A DNA stretch of 64,000 nucleotides from Laccaria trichodermophora (Eukaryota; Basidiomycota; Agaricomycetes; Agaricales; Hydnangiaceae), in contig JACTVC010000038.1 in assembly GCA_018417955.1 (NCBI GenBank), forward strand, positions 186,001 to 250,000, read 5' to 3'. The notes below the pieces were generated by a model. It saw nothing but the letters and a program-made list of their open reading frames with translations, was not told the DNA's origin and did not search any database. Numbering within the stretch: the stretch's first letter is position 1; each line of letters begins with the position of its first letter. The position numbers were made by a program, and so were the translations under genes. Below are positions 44,292 to 55,020 of the stretch, piece by piece.

Positions 44292-46073
44292 ATGCCGCCA
44301 CGAACCAGAGCGAACAAAAAGCGCAAATTGGAAACTACACCTGACGAGGTGGCGTTGGTCGACCTGGAGGAGGGTTGGCTTGACAAGTTCACAATTCTCC
44401 CTCCAGACGAGCTTGCCAGGGTGATAGCCCACATCGCCAACCATGGTCGAGTCAACACTGCTGCCATCAAGAAGGCAAGAATCAGCCTCCCGTCGTTCTT
44501 CGGTGTCAAGTGGGTAGATTTAGCAGCACGCCTTGGCCTTGACGAACAGTTCGAAAATAATCAATTTGAGACATTCGTCACCCCTATGTATCTCCTCCCA
44601 CCATCGCTTCACGAAATAATGTTCGAGGCAGAGTGGTTAACACAGCATGTGTACCAGGAGCGGCAGGCACAGAGCCGGGAAGCGGCAAGAATCCGAATGA
44701 TGGACCCAGTGCGTCTGCCAAGTCATTTGTTATGCTTTTCATGATCTTACGATATGACCAGTATTTGGTTCGCATCATAGGGCTCTTCCAGGGACGAGTC
44801 ATTGATTTACCAGAGCAGGCCATGTTGGAGACGGAGTACGCAAGTGGAGGCGAGGTTGAACACAAGGTTTGTGTTACTCTGCATCAAAATTTGTTACTCA
44901 CCACATCCTTCTTAGATCGTTATGATCGGTGGCATACTTTTTATTATTATTGCTGAGTTCAAACTTGGCTTGTCCTTGGCGGACAATGTTGCGCAACTTT
45001 TTGCCGAAAAATTAGGTGTGTCCTTTTTTAAGGGGGATCTCATTTAGTGTTTACCAGGTTGGTATTCAGCTGCTGCGAAAGCAAACAAGAAAGCCGATTT
45101 CGGAGACCTCCGCATTTATGGGCTCCTCACGGATCTCACTGACTTTCATTTCTATTCTTACGACCCCATTGCCGAAAATTTTGCCTTTGATGAGACCCTG
45201 ATCGTCAATATTACCAGAAATGTGTCGTTCACTGACATGATCCCAGGTATGTGCCCTCTTCTATATACATAGCCTGCAATTGACCAGATATATCTAGTCA
45301 GCAACAAAATATTCAGTCTGGTTTTAACCGCATATATCGATGGCCTGGAGGCAACAACATTGAAGAGTATAGAAAGGGGAGGGAAGGGGGACGTAGGTGA
45401 CAGCTCTCTCTAGCATTTTAGATGGTGCTGATCACATCCATAGATTTCCTCTCCAGGCTCTGCACCTATCCAACAAATGGGGGAGCAGAAAGCCCAATCC
45501 AAGCGAGGGGTATGCCCATAGTGAGATGTCGTCTGAGCTGATACAAATTCTAACACAGCGTTCACGGAAAAATCAAGCTCAGCCTGGGGTATGTTCATAG
45601 TGAGATGTCATCTGAGCTCATACTAATTCTAAAGCAGCCTTCACGGATAACCCGATCCCAGCAAGGGGTATGTTCATAGTGAGATGTTGTTTGAGCTGGT
45701 ACTAAATCTAACGCAGCCTTCACAATCCCAACACACCCATGGAAAGGGGCGAATATCAACTGACGGCTGGCAAACTGCGCTACAGTTCGCAAAGCAGTGC
45801 CGCGATAAGTTCGAGGAGCAGGTTGATACAGTTGATGATGTTGAAAGAAATTCAGCCGCAGCGTTGGAACTCTTGGCAAACAGGTAAGTTCTGGATTTTA
45901 CTGCTGTGCCTTTTCAACCTGACCACTGACCATATTGTTCTGATACCAGTGTCCGTACTGTTCCCCGTGTCTCACACCTTACAGGAGGGGAGGACCCTAG
46001 CTCTTGGGAAGAAAGACGACAACTGGCCCATTGCATGGTGCGCAAGAAATACATCGAAATCTGTGGCTCCTAG
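44292..46073 (+). CDS. Mushroom-lineage protein with a nuclease-like EFK core and tandem micro-exons
   Basis: The start MPPRTRANKKRKLETTPDEV is strongly basic, fitting nuclear targeting. Spliced segments then read WLTQHVYQERQAQSREAARI, YLVRIIGLFQGRVIDLPEQA, LETEYASGGEVEHK plus IVMIGGILFIIIAEFKLGLS, ADFGDLRIYGLLTDLTDFHF, and after the array DGWQTALQFAKQCRDKFEEQ, ending in RKKYIEICGS. I remember similar uncharacterised proteins in many Agaricomycetes; the E...(x)n...EFK pattern on beta strands resembles a PD-(D/E)XK nuclease fold, but this is inference. Between 45510 and 45716, three introns of 49 bases separate two 30-base exons; each exon is in phase (peptides RSRKNQAQPG and PSRITRSQQG) and the following exon begins PSQSQHTHGKG. 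Other introns lie at about 44709, 44867, 45011, 45248 and 45883. Product length is about 430 residues. Confidence 0.75.
45510..45716 (+). repeat. 79-bp tandem repeat made of one intron plus one micro-exon
   Basis: Units start at 45510 and 45589, with a third intron copy at 45668-45716. Each unit is a 49-base intron (gtatg.tcatagtgagatgt...ctaa..cag) followed by a 30-base exon (45559-45588 and 45638-45667). The three introns are nearly identical and each has a good branch-site sequence (CTAAC/CTAAA, TACTAAT). The repeat thus adds exactly ten codons per copy without shifting the frame. Confidence 0.85.
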
Positions 46074-46263
46074 CCCTGTTGCCCACCCCACACGACATTA
46101 ACCATATCCCAGCTGCATGAACGTTCATTAAGAGTATGTACAACGACAGAGATAAGCAGTAGACAGCAAATACAGAACAGAACTAAATCACGTTTGTAAT
46201 TTTGTATCATAACATTGACAGGAAATATGTCACCGAAGGCAGCTTCGCCCACACCGATCATAG

Positions 46264-47430
46264 TCAGCTGCAGTAGACATGCAGCGGTTTGTCGGTAAAG
46301 CATCTCCAATCCGGGACAAGTTGGCCTCCCTTGGGACTCTGTGAAAGAGGTTCAGAAGAGAGAGACATGATAGGAAGACGACGAACTGAGAATGGCTTGA
46401 TTGGGCTCATTTGCCAGGCTTGTTTCTGGAAAGCCCTCACCACCAGATATGTCAGAACGAGCTTGTCCAGTACCCTCTTCAACTGCTTGTCAGAGAGAGT
46501 GGTCTTCCAAATTGCATTTCTTTGTCGCTGTACATGAGAAGCAATATCAAACTTGAGAGGTTCGTGACCAAAATTAACACGAATAATTTCTCCTGCATGC
46601 TGAAGCCCCACTGACGGATACAGGTCTACACATTCTCAAAAACAGCGCCTATGAACCCATTAAGCTAAATGTGTATGTATGAGCCTGACGGCGAACACAC
46701 CAATATGACCCGTTCTTGGTAAAATAAAATAAAAGCACGACGGGACGAGAAATATATCCCACTACCAATAATATCACCTGCAAGATGTTGGTAAGGGGAC
46801 CGGGAAGTGTAAATTTGAACTTACCAACATAAGTCGGACCATACGATGTTCCGTTTTTCTAGGCAGAAAGAGCACTCATCATCCCCGTGGTATCCCCATG
46901 AATTGGGTTCCCAGCCTGGGAGTCGGGAAAACTTCACGCCGTGTCCTGCAAAGCTGGAGGTGACGAAGTCAATCTCATGTGGACCATGAGGAAGGGGTAA
47001 CAAACCCTATGCTGATGTGACCAGAGAAATATATTAAAAAAAGGGATGACATATGCGATGTGGGATACTGTAATCGTTCACCTTTTATGCTCCTTACCGA
47101 GAATCTCAACCTCATTGTAGTATATTCCACAAGTAATCGTTGCAGCAGCAGCATCTTTGTCCCTACATGAAGTTCCTGATACAGTATCAGGGCTGCGGAG
47201 ATGTAGAGGAGGGAAACGAACCCTGGTAGGAGAGCTCCTGTCCATTCAACGAGCTTCAACGAGACATTTAAAAGGCTGTGGCAGTCCTGGTCACTCCAGC
47301 ATGTAGGCAGTTTGAAAGACCACTCATTGGGGGGGAGAACGGTATCGCGAGGAGGGGTAGTGGTGCTGTCGTCATCGCTGTCTGAGGAAGCGGGCAAAGC
47401 GGAGGGGTGTGTGTGCATGTGATCGAGCAT
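46264..47430 (-). pseudogene. Decayed SPRY-domain (RanBPM/RanBP9-like) gene
   Basis: The parts of a fungal RanBPM-type SPRY protein appear in order: NEWSFKLPTCWSDQDCHS, NGQELSYQGTSCRDKDAAAA, CGIYYNEVEIL, GHISIGF, HGVKFSRLPGWEPNSWGYHG, DDECSFC, NGTSYGPTYVG, DIIGSGIYF, DLYPSVGLQHAGEIIRVNFG and HEPLKFDIASHVQRQRNAIW. Family members bind partners through SPRY and act in GID/CTLH-type complexes or related scaffolds. The frame is broken at least three times: at a 10-base tandem duplication (47245-47264), in a T5 run (46854-46858 on the plus strand), and near 46625-46632. A LisH-like segment (LDKLVLTYLV...RAFQKQ) has lost about ten residues and the CRA part is missing. Several lesions of different kinds argue for true decay rather than one sequencing error. 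Confidence 0.75.
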
Positions 47431-48532
47431 ATGACCGGGTATGGTATATAGAGGCTGCTCTAAAAGTAAGTGCAGAGTTTTCGAGATTGGATGGCCGGGG
47501 AAAGGACAGAGAAGTGGAGTGTTGGATGGAATACCCTGAGATTAGTACAAGGCCGCAGGCTTATGTAAGCATTAAATTGTCATGGGGAGTGAGTCTGGTG
47601 CGGCGCTCTGCAGATGAAGATCTGTAAGACGGAGAAGGAAGTAAGAGGGAAATGGCGTTTTCAAGAGCGACGGAAGACCTGGTGCCCAACTGTAAGCGTG
47701 AGGAGAACGGAGTGCACGATGACAAGGGTGACCTCAACGTCGAGGGTGCGCGACCAGGAAAATATGTATGCATCCACAGTTCCTAATCACGGTCCCAATA
47801 ACTCCTGAACAGGCTGCTTCAATACAAGACACCGCAAACGCCCTCGTTGTGCACGATTCTGTCATATATGGACCTCGCAGCACGCAGTGTGGCGCTCGCT
47901 TCGCCATCCGAGTGTTGTGGCAATTGTACATCACAGTTTTGCGAGAGAACCTGTCTACTACACAATGTCAGCAGTACCTACATGCAAAATCGCAACAAAT
48001 CGTCGAAGCAATGTTGCATCATACCCAGTTTTTGTCTTCAAAAATAATTGTAAGAAACCCATTTTTTTGCTCATATTATTGTAAACGCTGTTAGTCCCCA
48101 CCCTAATCCAAGATTTTAAGGGTAGGAAGCAAATACTTGCTGAGATACAAGCCATTCAAGAAATCTACTGATAGAATTTGTGCATGTACTCTTTGTAAGT
48201 AGTTGTCTCCGGGTCTTTCACTCTTAGTCAATGATTGCGACGCTCACAGTCTTTCCTCAGGGAGAGATTCGAGAATGCAAGTCCAGCTGATTCCAAAAGG
48301 TTGTTACTACGCGATTTTTTTGCAACGCATCAGCAATATAATATGAGGAGTCAGGACAGCCAAGGACAGCGCTAGAACAAAAGAAGTGATCTAATCGGAT
48401 AATCAATAGTTTGGACTGAGAAATCCTTGAGCATAAGGTTGAGCAATATCTCTCCCTCAGCACGTCGTCATGGCTGTGACGAAGAGCAACAAACACAGCA
48501 GCTGGAAGATTTCCAACATAGTCGCCTCAACT
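47431..48532. other. Gene-free stretch between SPRY relic and glutathione synthetase
   Basis: About 1.1 kb with only short ORFs that show no family likeness (for example 47768-48094). It must contain the glutathione synthetase promoter near its right end. No repeat or RNA is recognised. Confidence 0.45.
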
Positions 48533-50332
48533 ATGACAATAGAGCCGTTTGACATCCCTAGCTGGTCCCCATCACTCACACCCATTCAATTGGAGGCGTT
48601 GACACTATATGCCACTACATATGCACTATCCCACGGGCTACTTTATCTTCTGCCAGGCCCACTACCAGCAATATCAAGCGCGGCCATCCACGCTCCTTTC
48701 TCTCTTTTCCCATCACCTTTTCCTCGAAAGCTTTTTGAAGCTGGACAGAGAATCCAGAGGACTTACAATGTCCTTTACGCGAGAATCGCGATGGATGAAG
48801 AGTTTTTGGATAGGGTCATGGGAACAGAGACGGGTGTGGGCAAGGTTGATGACTTTATTGGGCAATTGTGGACTGGGTGGAAGCAGTTGAGGGATGAGGG
48901 GCTTGCTCAGGTACATATTCCACGCCTATAAATGAGAGTAATAATCCTCAATTGAGCTCTTTCAGCACCTACATCTTGGCCTATTTCGTTCCGACTACCT
49001 TCTCCACGCCCTACCGAATCAGCCACTCTCTATCAAGCAGGTCGAGTTTAATACCATCTCCGTGTCGTTCGCATGTCTATCCCAAAAGATATCTGAGCTT
49101 CATAGGTACGTTGATGGTTGAGCGAGCGCGGCCGTCATCTTAGCTGTCCCAGGTACCTCTTGTCGTCGACGCAATATTACAACTGCTCTCCACAGCTCAA
49201 ACCCGAGAACTTGCCGCCAAATCGGACCATCTCTGGCCTTGCAGAAGGGCTTGCGGTAGGGCATAAAGCCTACAATGTTCAAGGGTACGTTATTCTTTGA
49301 TTTTTCTTCTACACGTACACTCATCGAAGTAAGGTCTCGAATACTATTCGTCGTTCAACCCGGGGAACGCAACGTTTTTGACCAGCGATGGCTCGAGTAC
49401 GAGCTCCTAAAACAGTGCGCTTTCCATTCTCGCCCATCTAACTACTAGTCTGACGCACACAAAGGCATTCCATCCACATAATCCGCCAAACTTTTGAGGA
49501 ACTCGCTCATTCGGCCATTGTAGCCCCGCACACATCCATTCTCCGCGTTTCCTGCTCTACAGATGTTCACCCATCAGGCTCCATTGAGATATCCACAGTC
49601 TATTACCGCGCGGGGTATATGCCCAATGAATACCCAACCCCTGCCCACTACGCCACTCGTTTCCTTCTCGAACGATCCAAAGCGATCAAATGTCCCACTA
49701 TCGCCCTTCAGCTAGCTGGAGGGAAAAAAGTGCAAGAGGTGCTAGCCCAACCTGGTGTTCTTGAGCGCTTCTTACGCGACGAGAAAAGATATGGCAAAGA
49801 CGGCATATTCTCCGAACACGAAGTCAACGAGCTACGGTCCACCTTCATGGCCATGTGGGGTTTAGACGTGGGGGAGAATCTTCTAACGGCCGATTACGAT
49901 TCTATCGCATCTGGAAAAGAGGGATTCGGAGTCCTCAAAGCTAGAAATGACGCACACTCGTTAGTGCTCAAGCCGCAGAGGGAAGGTGGCGGCAATAACG
50001 TGTATAAAGAAGCAATTCCTGCTTTCCTGGACAGCCTACCGCCGCAAGAACGTCAGGCTTGGATTGCGATGGAATTGATTGTCCCTCCCGAGGGCACTGG
50101 GAACTACCTCGTTCGCGCTGGAACAATACAGGCGGAGAGTCAGGCGGCGGTGAAGGCTGATGTTGTCAGCGAGCTTGGGATTTTTGGCTATGCGCTGTTT
50201 GGGGGCGAGTCTAGGGAAGTCAAGGAAAAGGAAGTTGGATGGTTAGTCAGAACCAAGGGGAAGGACAGCGATGAGGGTGGCGTTGCAACTGGGTTTTCTG
50301 TGTTAGATTCGCTGTTGTTGGTGGATTCGTGA
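48533..50332 (+). CDS. GSH2: Glutathione synthetase (eukaryotic type)
   Basis: The product starts MTIEPFDIPSWSPSLTPIQL and contains FNTISVSFACLSQKISELHR, LKPENLPPNRTISGLAEGLA, ILFVVQPGERNVFDQRWLEY, STVYYRAGYMPNEYPTPAHY and KCPTIALQLAGGKKVQEVLA. The ATP-grasp Gly-rich loop is VLKPQREGGGNNVYKEA, followed by AWIAMELIVPPEGTGNYLVR and ELGIFGYALFGG. It joins gamma-glutamylcysteine and glycine using ATP, the second step of glutathione synthesis. Length of about 500 residues is typical. An upstream in-frame ATG at 48470 would add 21 residues; I prefer 48533 because it matches where family members usually begin. About six introns, two of them inside the QVEF-to-HKAY region. Confidence 0.92.
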
Positions 50333-50643
50333 ATAATTGTAAGTCACAGATCGTTGTTGGTTTCTTCATTGTCTAATACCCTTCCCGACAGATTTACATC
50401 GTATGTAGTCAAATAGAAGACTGACCACAAGATGTGTAATGTGGTAAGTAGCATGAAGGTTGGCTTTGAACTTTCCCTTTTGACCTGCCAAGGGAATAAG
50501 TGTTCTCGGCACTCAGAAGCCAATGATACGCCGGTCTGTTTCTAGACAACGAGATGTTGATTGTTCTATACATCTTCCGCGCTACTGCCGACATTTATCC
50601 TTACCCTTTAAAGTCAATAGATGAGACCTCAAGCACCTCCACC
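50333..50643. other. Gap between GSH2 and GH131 genes
   Basis: 311 bases, tandem orientation. It contains the 3' flank of GSH2 and the GH131 promoter; no clear motif is seen. Confidence 0.4.
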
Positions 50644-51821
50644 ATGATTTTCCCCTCCTTATTGCTAGCGGCGACTGCTGGCATTCGCCTGGCCACAGCA
50701 TCTATTATTTATGACGGTCGAGCGCCTTTTAACCTGACGAAGGCTGACCTTGACGTCTCGGCTGGACCTTATTTAACGTCAGTCCTTGTATTTTTTTCAG
50801 TGCTTTACTGGTCACTCACTTGAGCCTTGAACCAGAGTTGTTAAGGGTGCACTAAACGCATCTCACGTTAGTCTCTCTAGGCCGCTACGCCCGGTTCAAA
50901 GTGATTAACCTGTCTACTTTCAGTATTCGACTCTCCTTGGTCATTCCTTACCCCCAACCCCACTCTGGAACAAACTGCTCCGGGTCCCCGCTCCGACTGA
51001 ACAGGCTATCTCAGTGACAATCGACAACAGCTCCGTGTTTGTCCCAGGTGCTGGGCCAGCGCAATTCGGATTCCGGCGCACCGAGCTGATTGCACAGAAG
51101 AATGGGGATCATGCTAACCTAGTCCCCCTCATGGAGTCTGGAGTAACTGCGTTCCATTTTTCGATCAAACAAGACGAAAAGAAACCTCTTAATTATAGCC
51201 ACGAATATCAGATCGTGTTCATCGAGCCTAATGATGGTTCTCATGTCTTCGGAATCCAGCTAGGTTTGTAAACTCTTCATCGTCTCCGTCGCTCCTCTAC
51301 AATTAATCACCACCATAGGCTCGCCTTTCACGATCCCTACTGGCATATTGCCAGCCGCAAATGCACATTCGTTCAAAGTACTAGACCACGCCCTAAACGT
51401 TATCTTCCAGACATCATTCTCTGCTTGCCACTGGCACAATTTCGCAATCCAAGTGGACTGGGACAACAGATCGCTTGCAGTGCTCTATTCCAAAGACGAT
51501 GATCACTTAGCGGCGGTAACAGCAGTCGTTCCAAACCTGTCGGCGGCTTCTGGGTCCTCTGGACAAGGTGATTTTCACTTTGGGGTCCTCAAGGTATGGT
51601 TCAGACTCAATTGGAAGATCTGATGAACTGATGATTGATGGATGACTTTAAAGCTTCCCCTTGTGAACCCGGTGGATTCTGCAGCGGATCAAGGTGATGT
51701 AGCCCACCATGGTCTTCAGGAGGGCACGACAGAAGGACTGTTGTACTCTGGGGTGTTTGTGGAGAGTGTGGAGAATGGTATTAGCGTCGGAGCTGGGGCT
51801 TCAATAGCGAAGATAGGTTAG
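50644..51821 (+). CDS. Secreted beta-glucanase, glycoside hydrolase family 131
   Basis: A signal peptide (MIFPSLLLAATAGIRLATA) is followed by SIIYDGRAPFNLTKADLDVS. After two introns come TIDNSSVFVPGAGPAQFGFR, RTELIAQKNGDHANLVPLME, SGVTAFHFSIKQDEKKPLNY, SHEYQIVFIEPNDGSHVFGI, AHSFKVLDHALNVIFQTSFS, CHWHNFAIQVDWDNRSLAVL, GQGDFHFGVLKLPLVNPVDS and EGTTEGLLYSGVFVESVENG. These are the conserved blocks of GH131 (single-domain form, about 300 residues). The family acts on beta-1,3/1,6- and beta-1,4-glucans and is expanded in mushroom-forming and wood-decay fungi. Four introns. No carbohydrate-binding module or GPI signal is visible; the end is ...SIAKIG. Confidence 0.92.
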
Positions 51822-52141
51822 ATATCATGCAATCTGAACAAAAGCTATTGTCGTGAGCGAGAAAACACATAAAATAAGAGTTGTGAACCAAGAGTCCCAA
51901 GCTAGCAAGAGTCAAACTGCAGACGAGCAGGGTCATCACCGTTTCACCAAGCAAGCTTCTGCCGCTGCCGCTGGTAAACGTCAACGCGTCAACCTGGACT
52001 TAGTAAACCTCCTTTGCCGAATGACGCAACATAACGCACTACCGCTTGCTGGAATGTCTATAAAAGCTGCACTGCTGGTTGGCAAGTGAGAACCACTGCC
52101 TTTCGACATTCCCGCTTCGAAGTTCAACAACCTACCAGATC
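51822..52141. promoter_or_regulatory. Intergenic region with TATA box for the SDR gene
   Basis: 320 bases between tandem genes. TATAAAAG at 52059-52066 lies 83 bases before the ATG at 52142 and fits a strong core promoter. The left side is the GH131 3' flank. Confidence 0.45.
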
Positions 52142-53080
52142 ATGTCTAAAGTCATCCTCGTTACTGGTTTGCCTCACTATTCATTGACTCAAATTTTATA
52201 TGGGCTGAATCTATCGGGTTTAGGTGCCAACTCTGGCATTGGGTTTGAACTCACCCGCATGCTCGCTCAAATTGGGCATACAGTCTACTTAGGAGCGAGA
52301 AATCCGGTCGCAGGTCAAGAAGCCCAGTGCGTCGGTCTGCCGAATATTACACGTTATATATCGTGACCGATTATCTTCATAGAGATAAGCTTTACGCTGA
52401 AGGGCTAGACGGCGTCAAGTTCATCGAGTTGGAGGTTACAAACTTGACGACCATCGTCGCAGCGAAGGAAGTCATCCAGAAGGCAGAGGGACGTCTTGAC
52501 GTGCTCGTCAACAATGCGGGTATGTTCATGAAATTTGGCGCATCCGTCCCTTATGTTTGACGCTCAATTGTAGGTGTCAGCTGCATGGATCGACCGCAGG
52601 CAGCGTCGACCATCGATCTCGCTGTCGTCCGCGAAGCGTTTGAACCCAACTTTTTCGGTTTGATTCAAACAACCACAACCCTCCTCCCGCTCATCCGCGC
52701 TGCCCCTAACGGCGTCATTCTCAATGTCTCTACTGACATGGCTTCAAACAATCACCAATCGAAATCGGAGCACCTTCACTTCGCGGCTTACAACACCAGC
52801 AAGGCCGCTGCCAACTCATATACTATCGCGCTTTCACACGACTTGAAGAAGGAGGGCATCAAAGTGAATGCTGTGACTCCTGGGTACACATCGACTAAGT
52901 TGAACTCCTTTGGAGAGGGCGGAAAGAGTGTTAGGGCTGGTGCGGAGATATTGTTACCTTGGGCGTTGCTGGATAAGGATGGTCCTACCGGTAGGTGAAA
53001 CAGTAGCTGTTACTCCGAGCGCGCTCACTCTGTAAATAGGTTTGTTCATTGATGAACATGGCAAGGAGATGCTTTGGTAA
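52142..53080 (+). CDS. Short-chain dehydrogenase/reductase
   Basis: The cofactor motif is split by an intron and reads VILVTGANSGIGFELTRML. Then come VYLGARNPVAGQEAQ, DGVKFIELEVTNLTTIVAAK, RLDVLVNNAG (joined by an intron to VSCMDRPQAAS), NGVILNVSTDMASNN with the catalytic serine, FAAYNTSKAAANSYTIALSH with the Tyr-X3-Lys pair, and IKVNAVTPGYTSTKLNSF. It ends LFIDEHGKEMLW. This is a classical SDR of about 245 residues that should use NADP(H); the arginine after the Gly motif favours NADPH. The substrate is unknown. It resembles the fungal carbonyl-reductase-like group. Four introns. Confidence 0.9.
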
Positions 53081-53242
53081 ATCTGTCAAAAATCTGTATG
53101 TCTGGTATTATGAGGAAGTTGTAGCAGCCGGAGAAACGGCCCGCGGCCCTGTGGAGCATCAATTAGGATGCGATGAGTTAGCAACTGGTTAGCAATCGAT
53201 CGGAAAGCACCTCGGCCTGAAACTCGAGTATTTGAGTGTCTC

Positions 53243-55020
53243 ATGGCTTTCTCCACTTCCACTTACCAGGCTGTCCCAACCGAAGTCGACATTGACCTAG
53301 AGGCAGAAGGTTTCAAGCCTGCAGAAGAGGAGGTAGTACAACAACTCCTAACACAACGCACGGTTCAACAAGTACCAAGACATTCGCCAGTTCAATTTGA
53401 GCCCAAGAAGGCCTTCTTTCGAATTCTCACCGCAATCACCATCATGTACGGCGTTTTCTACGGGCTGACGCGTTTAGGCGCAGTGAGGCCTGGGAGAGGG
53501 TGCATCGGAGGCGCATACCGAAACCTCTCCACGAAGGTCTATACTCTTCCGTCTGGAGACAAGATCCCCGGCATTGCTTTGGGTGAGATCCGGTCACAGG
53601 CGTCAGGTCTTTTCACTGGGACTGACAAGGGACTGGTAAAGGTGTTTGGCGCACTAATCCCGGTCGAGTTGGAGAGGCCGTCAAGGTCTGGATGGTTCTC
53701 TTATATTGTAGCAGGTCGATTTACTCACGTCGAACGTGCAGACGGCCCTCCGGGCTGGGTATAGACATATCGACGGCGCGTGGGTCTATGGCGTGAGTTC
53801 AATGATTGAATGAAGTTCCGCCTTTGTTTATCGTCACGCGTAGAACGAAGCTGAAGTCGGTGTCGCGTTGAAGGAGAGTCAAATACCACGGGATCAGATT
53901 TGGTTGACCTCCAAAGTGCGTTCGTGACCCTCTGAGCTTTCATTCGATCATCAATTTACATGGCCCACATCTAGCTCTGGAACACTTTCCATGCACCGGA
54001 AGATATTGAACCCAATCTTGACGACTCTCTACGAAAACTAGGGACGAAGTACCTCGATCTCTACCTTATTCACTGGTGAGCGTTGTTTCTGCTCCTTGCA
54101 AGGAAGCCAACCGATCCACTTCTAGGCCTGTGGCGTTCAAAAAGGGCACGAACAATAAAATTGACTATGATCTGACTGAAAATCCTTATCCGACATGGCA
54201 AAAGCTCGAGGAAATGGTGGAGAAGGGGAAGGTTAGGAACATAGGAATTAGCAAGTAGGTGCCTCCGATAGGCATTCTATTCGTTGTGCTTACCTTGTGT
54301 GTAAAGTTTCAACATTCGCAGGTAATTTCATCAACGGTTAGGGGTTCCGTCTTCTGACGTCCACAGAATCCAAAATTTAACTGCGAACCCGCTTAAAATC
54401 CAGCCTGCCGTAAATCAAGTCGAGCTGAACTATTGGAATCCCCAGCCCGAGTTGCTCAAGGTTCGTGGGATGTCATTGGCAAGCTTCTGTTGAAGATGAT
54501 TGGATACGTTTCAGTGGGCCAAAGATAACAACCTCCTGCTTGAAGCGTATTCTCCTCTGGGAAGTGCTGTGAAAGTCAAGGAGTCCTTGGAGGTTCCCCT
54601 GGTTGGCGCTTTTTTGTATGGTGTTCAACCAACACAGTTGACGTATTGGACCATCTAGGTCAAAAATATTGCCAAGGAGCTCAACATCACTCCGGCTCAG
54701 GTATACATCTCCTGGCATTTGCAGCGCGGTGTATGCCTTTTCTTTATTGCACTTATCCAATGGGTTTACTAAGCGGCGAACGATACAGACCGTCGTTTTG
54801 CCGAAGAGCGTTACGCCCTCCCGTATTGAGGAGAACTTCAAGGGTGGGTCCGCCGTTCCACATCATCTCATCTCTCGGCTTGCGCAGTCTGATCTTTCTG
54901 CCAATAGTTGTTGTCCTGCCGCAAAAGTCATTCGATGAGCTGGAAGAAGCTGCTGCATCCCATCCACCTGAGCGTGCTGTGGACCCAAGCAAAGGTTGGG
55001 GGATAGATATCTTTGAATGA
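53243..55020 (+). CDS. Aldo-keto reductase with an N-terminal membrane segment
   Basis: The N-terminus (about 55 residues, [20 protein letters not shown] onward, acidic) is followed by a hydrophobic segment, [20 protein letters not shown], then a linker. The aldo-keto barrel begins [19 protein letters not shown] and, after introns, reads [35 protein letters not shown] (Asp and Tyr of the tetrad), [20 protein letters not shown] (Lys), [17 protein letters not shown] (His), [51 protein letters not shown] and [13 protein letters not shown]. It ends [10 protein letters not shown]. The catalytic tetrad is complete, so it should reduce aldehydes or ketones with NADPH. Most family members are soluble and about 320 residues; this one is about 400 because of the anchor. 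About nine introns. Confidence 0.88.

Noticed and set aside
46854..46858. SPRY frameshift as a simple homopolymer sequencing error
   Set aside because: It could explain this break alone, but the 10-bp duplication, a third break and missing LisH/CRA parts point to real decay.
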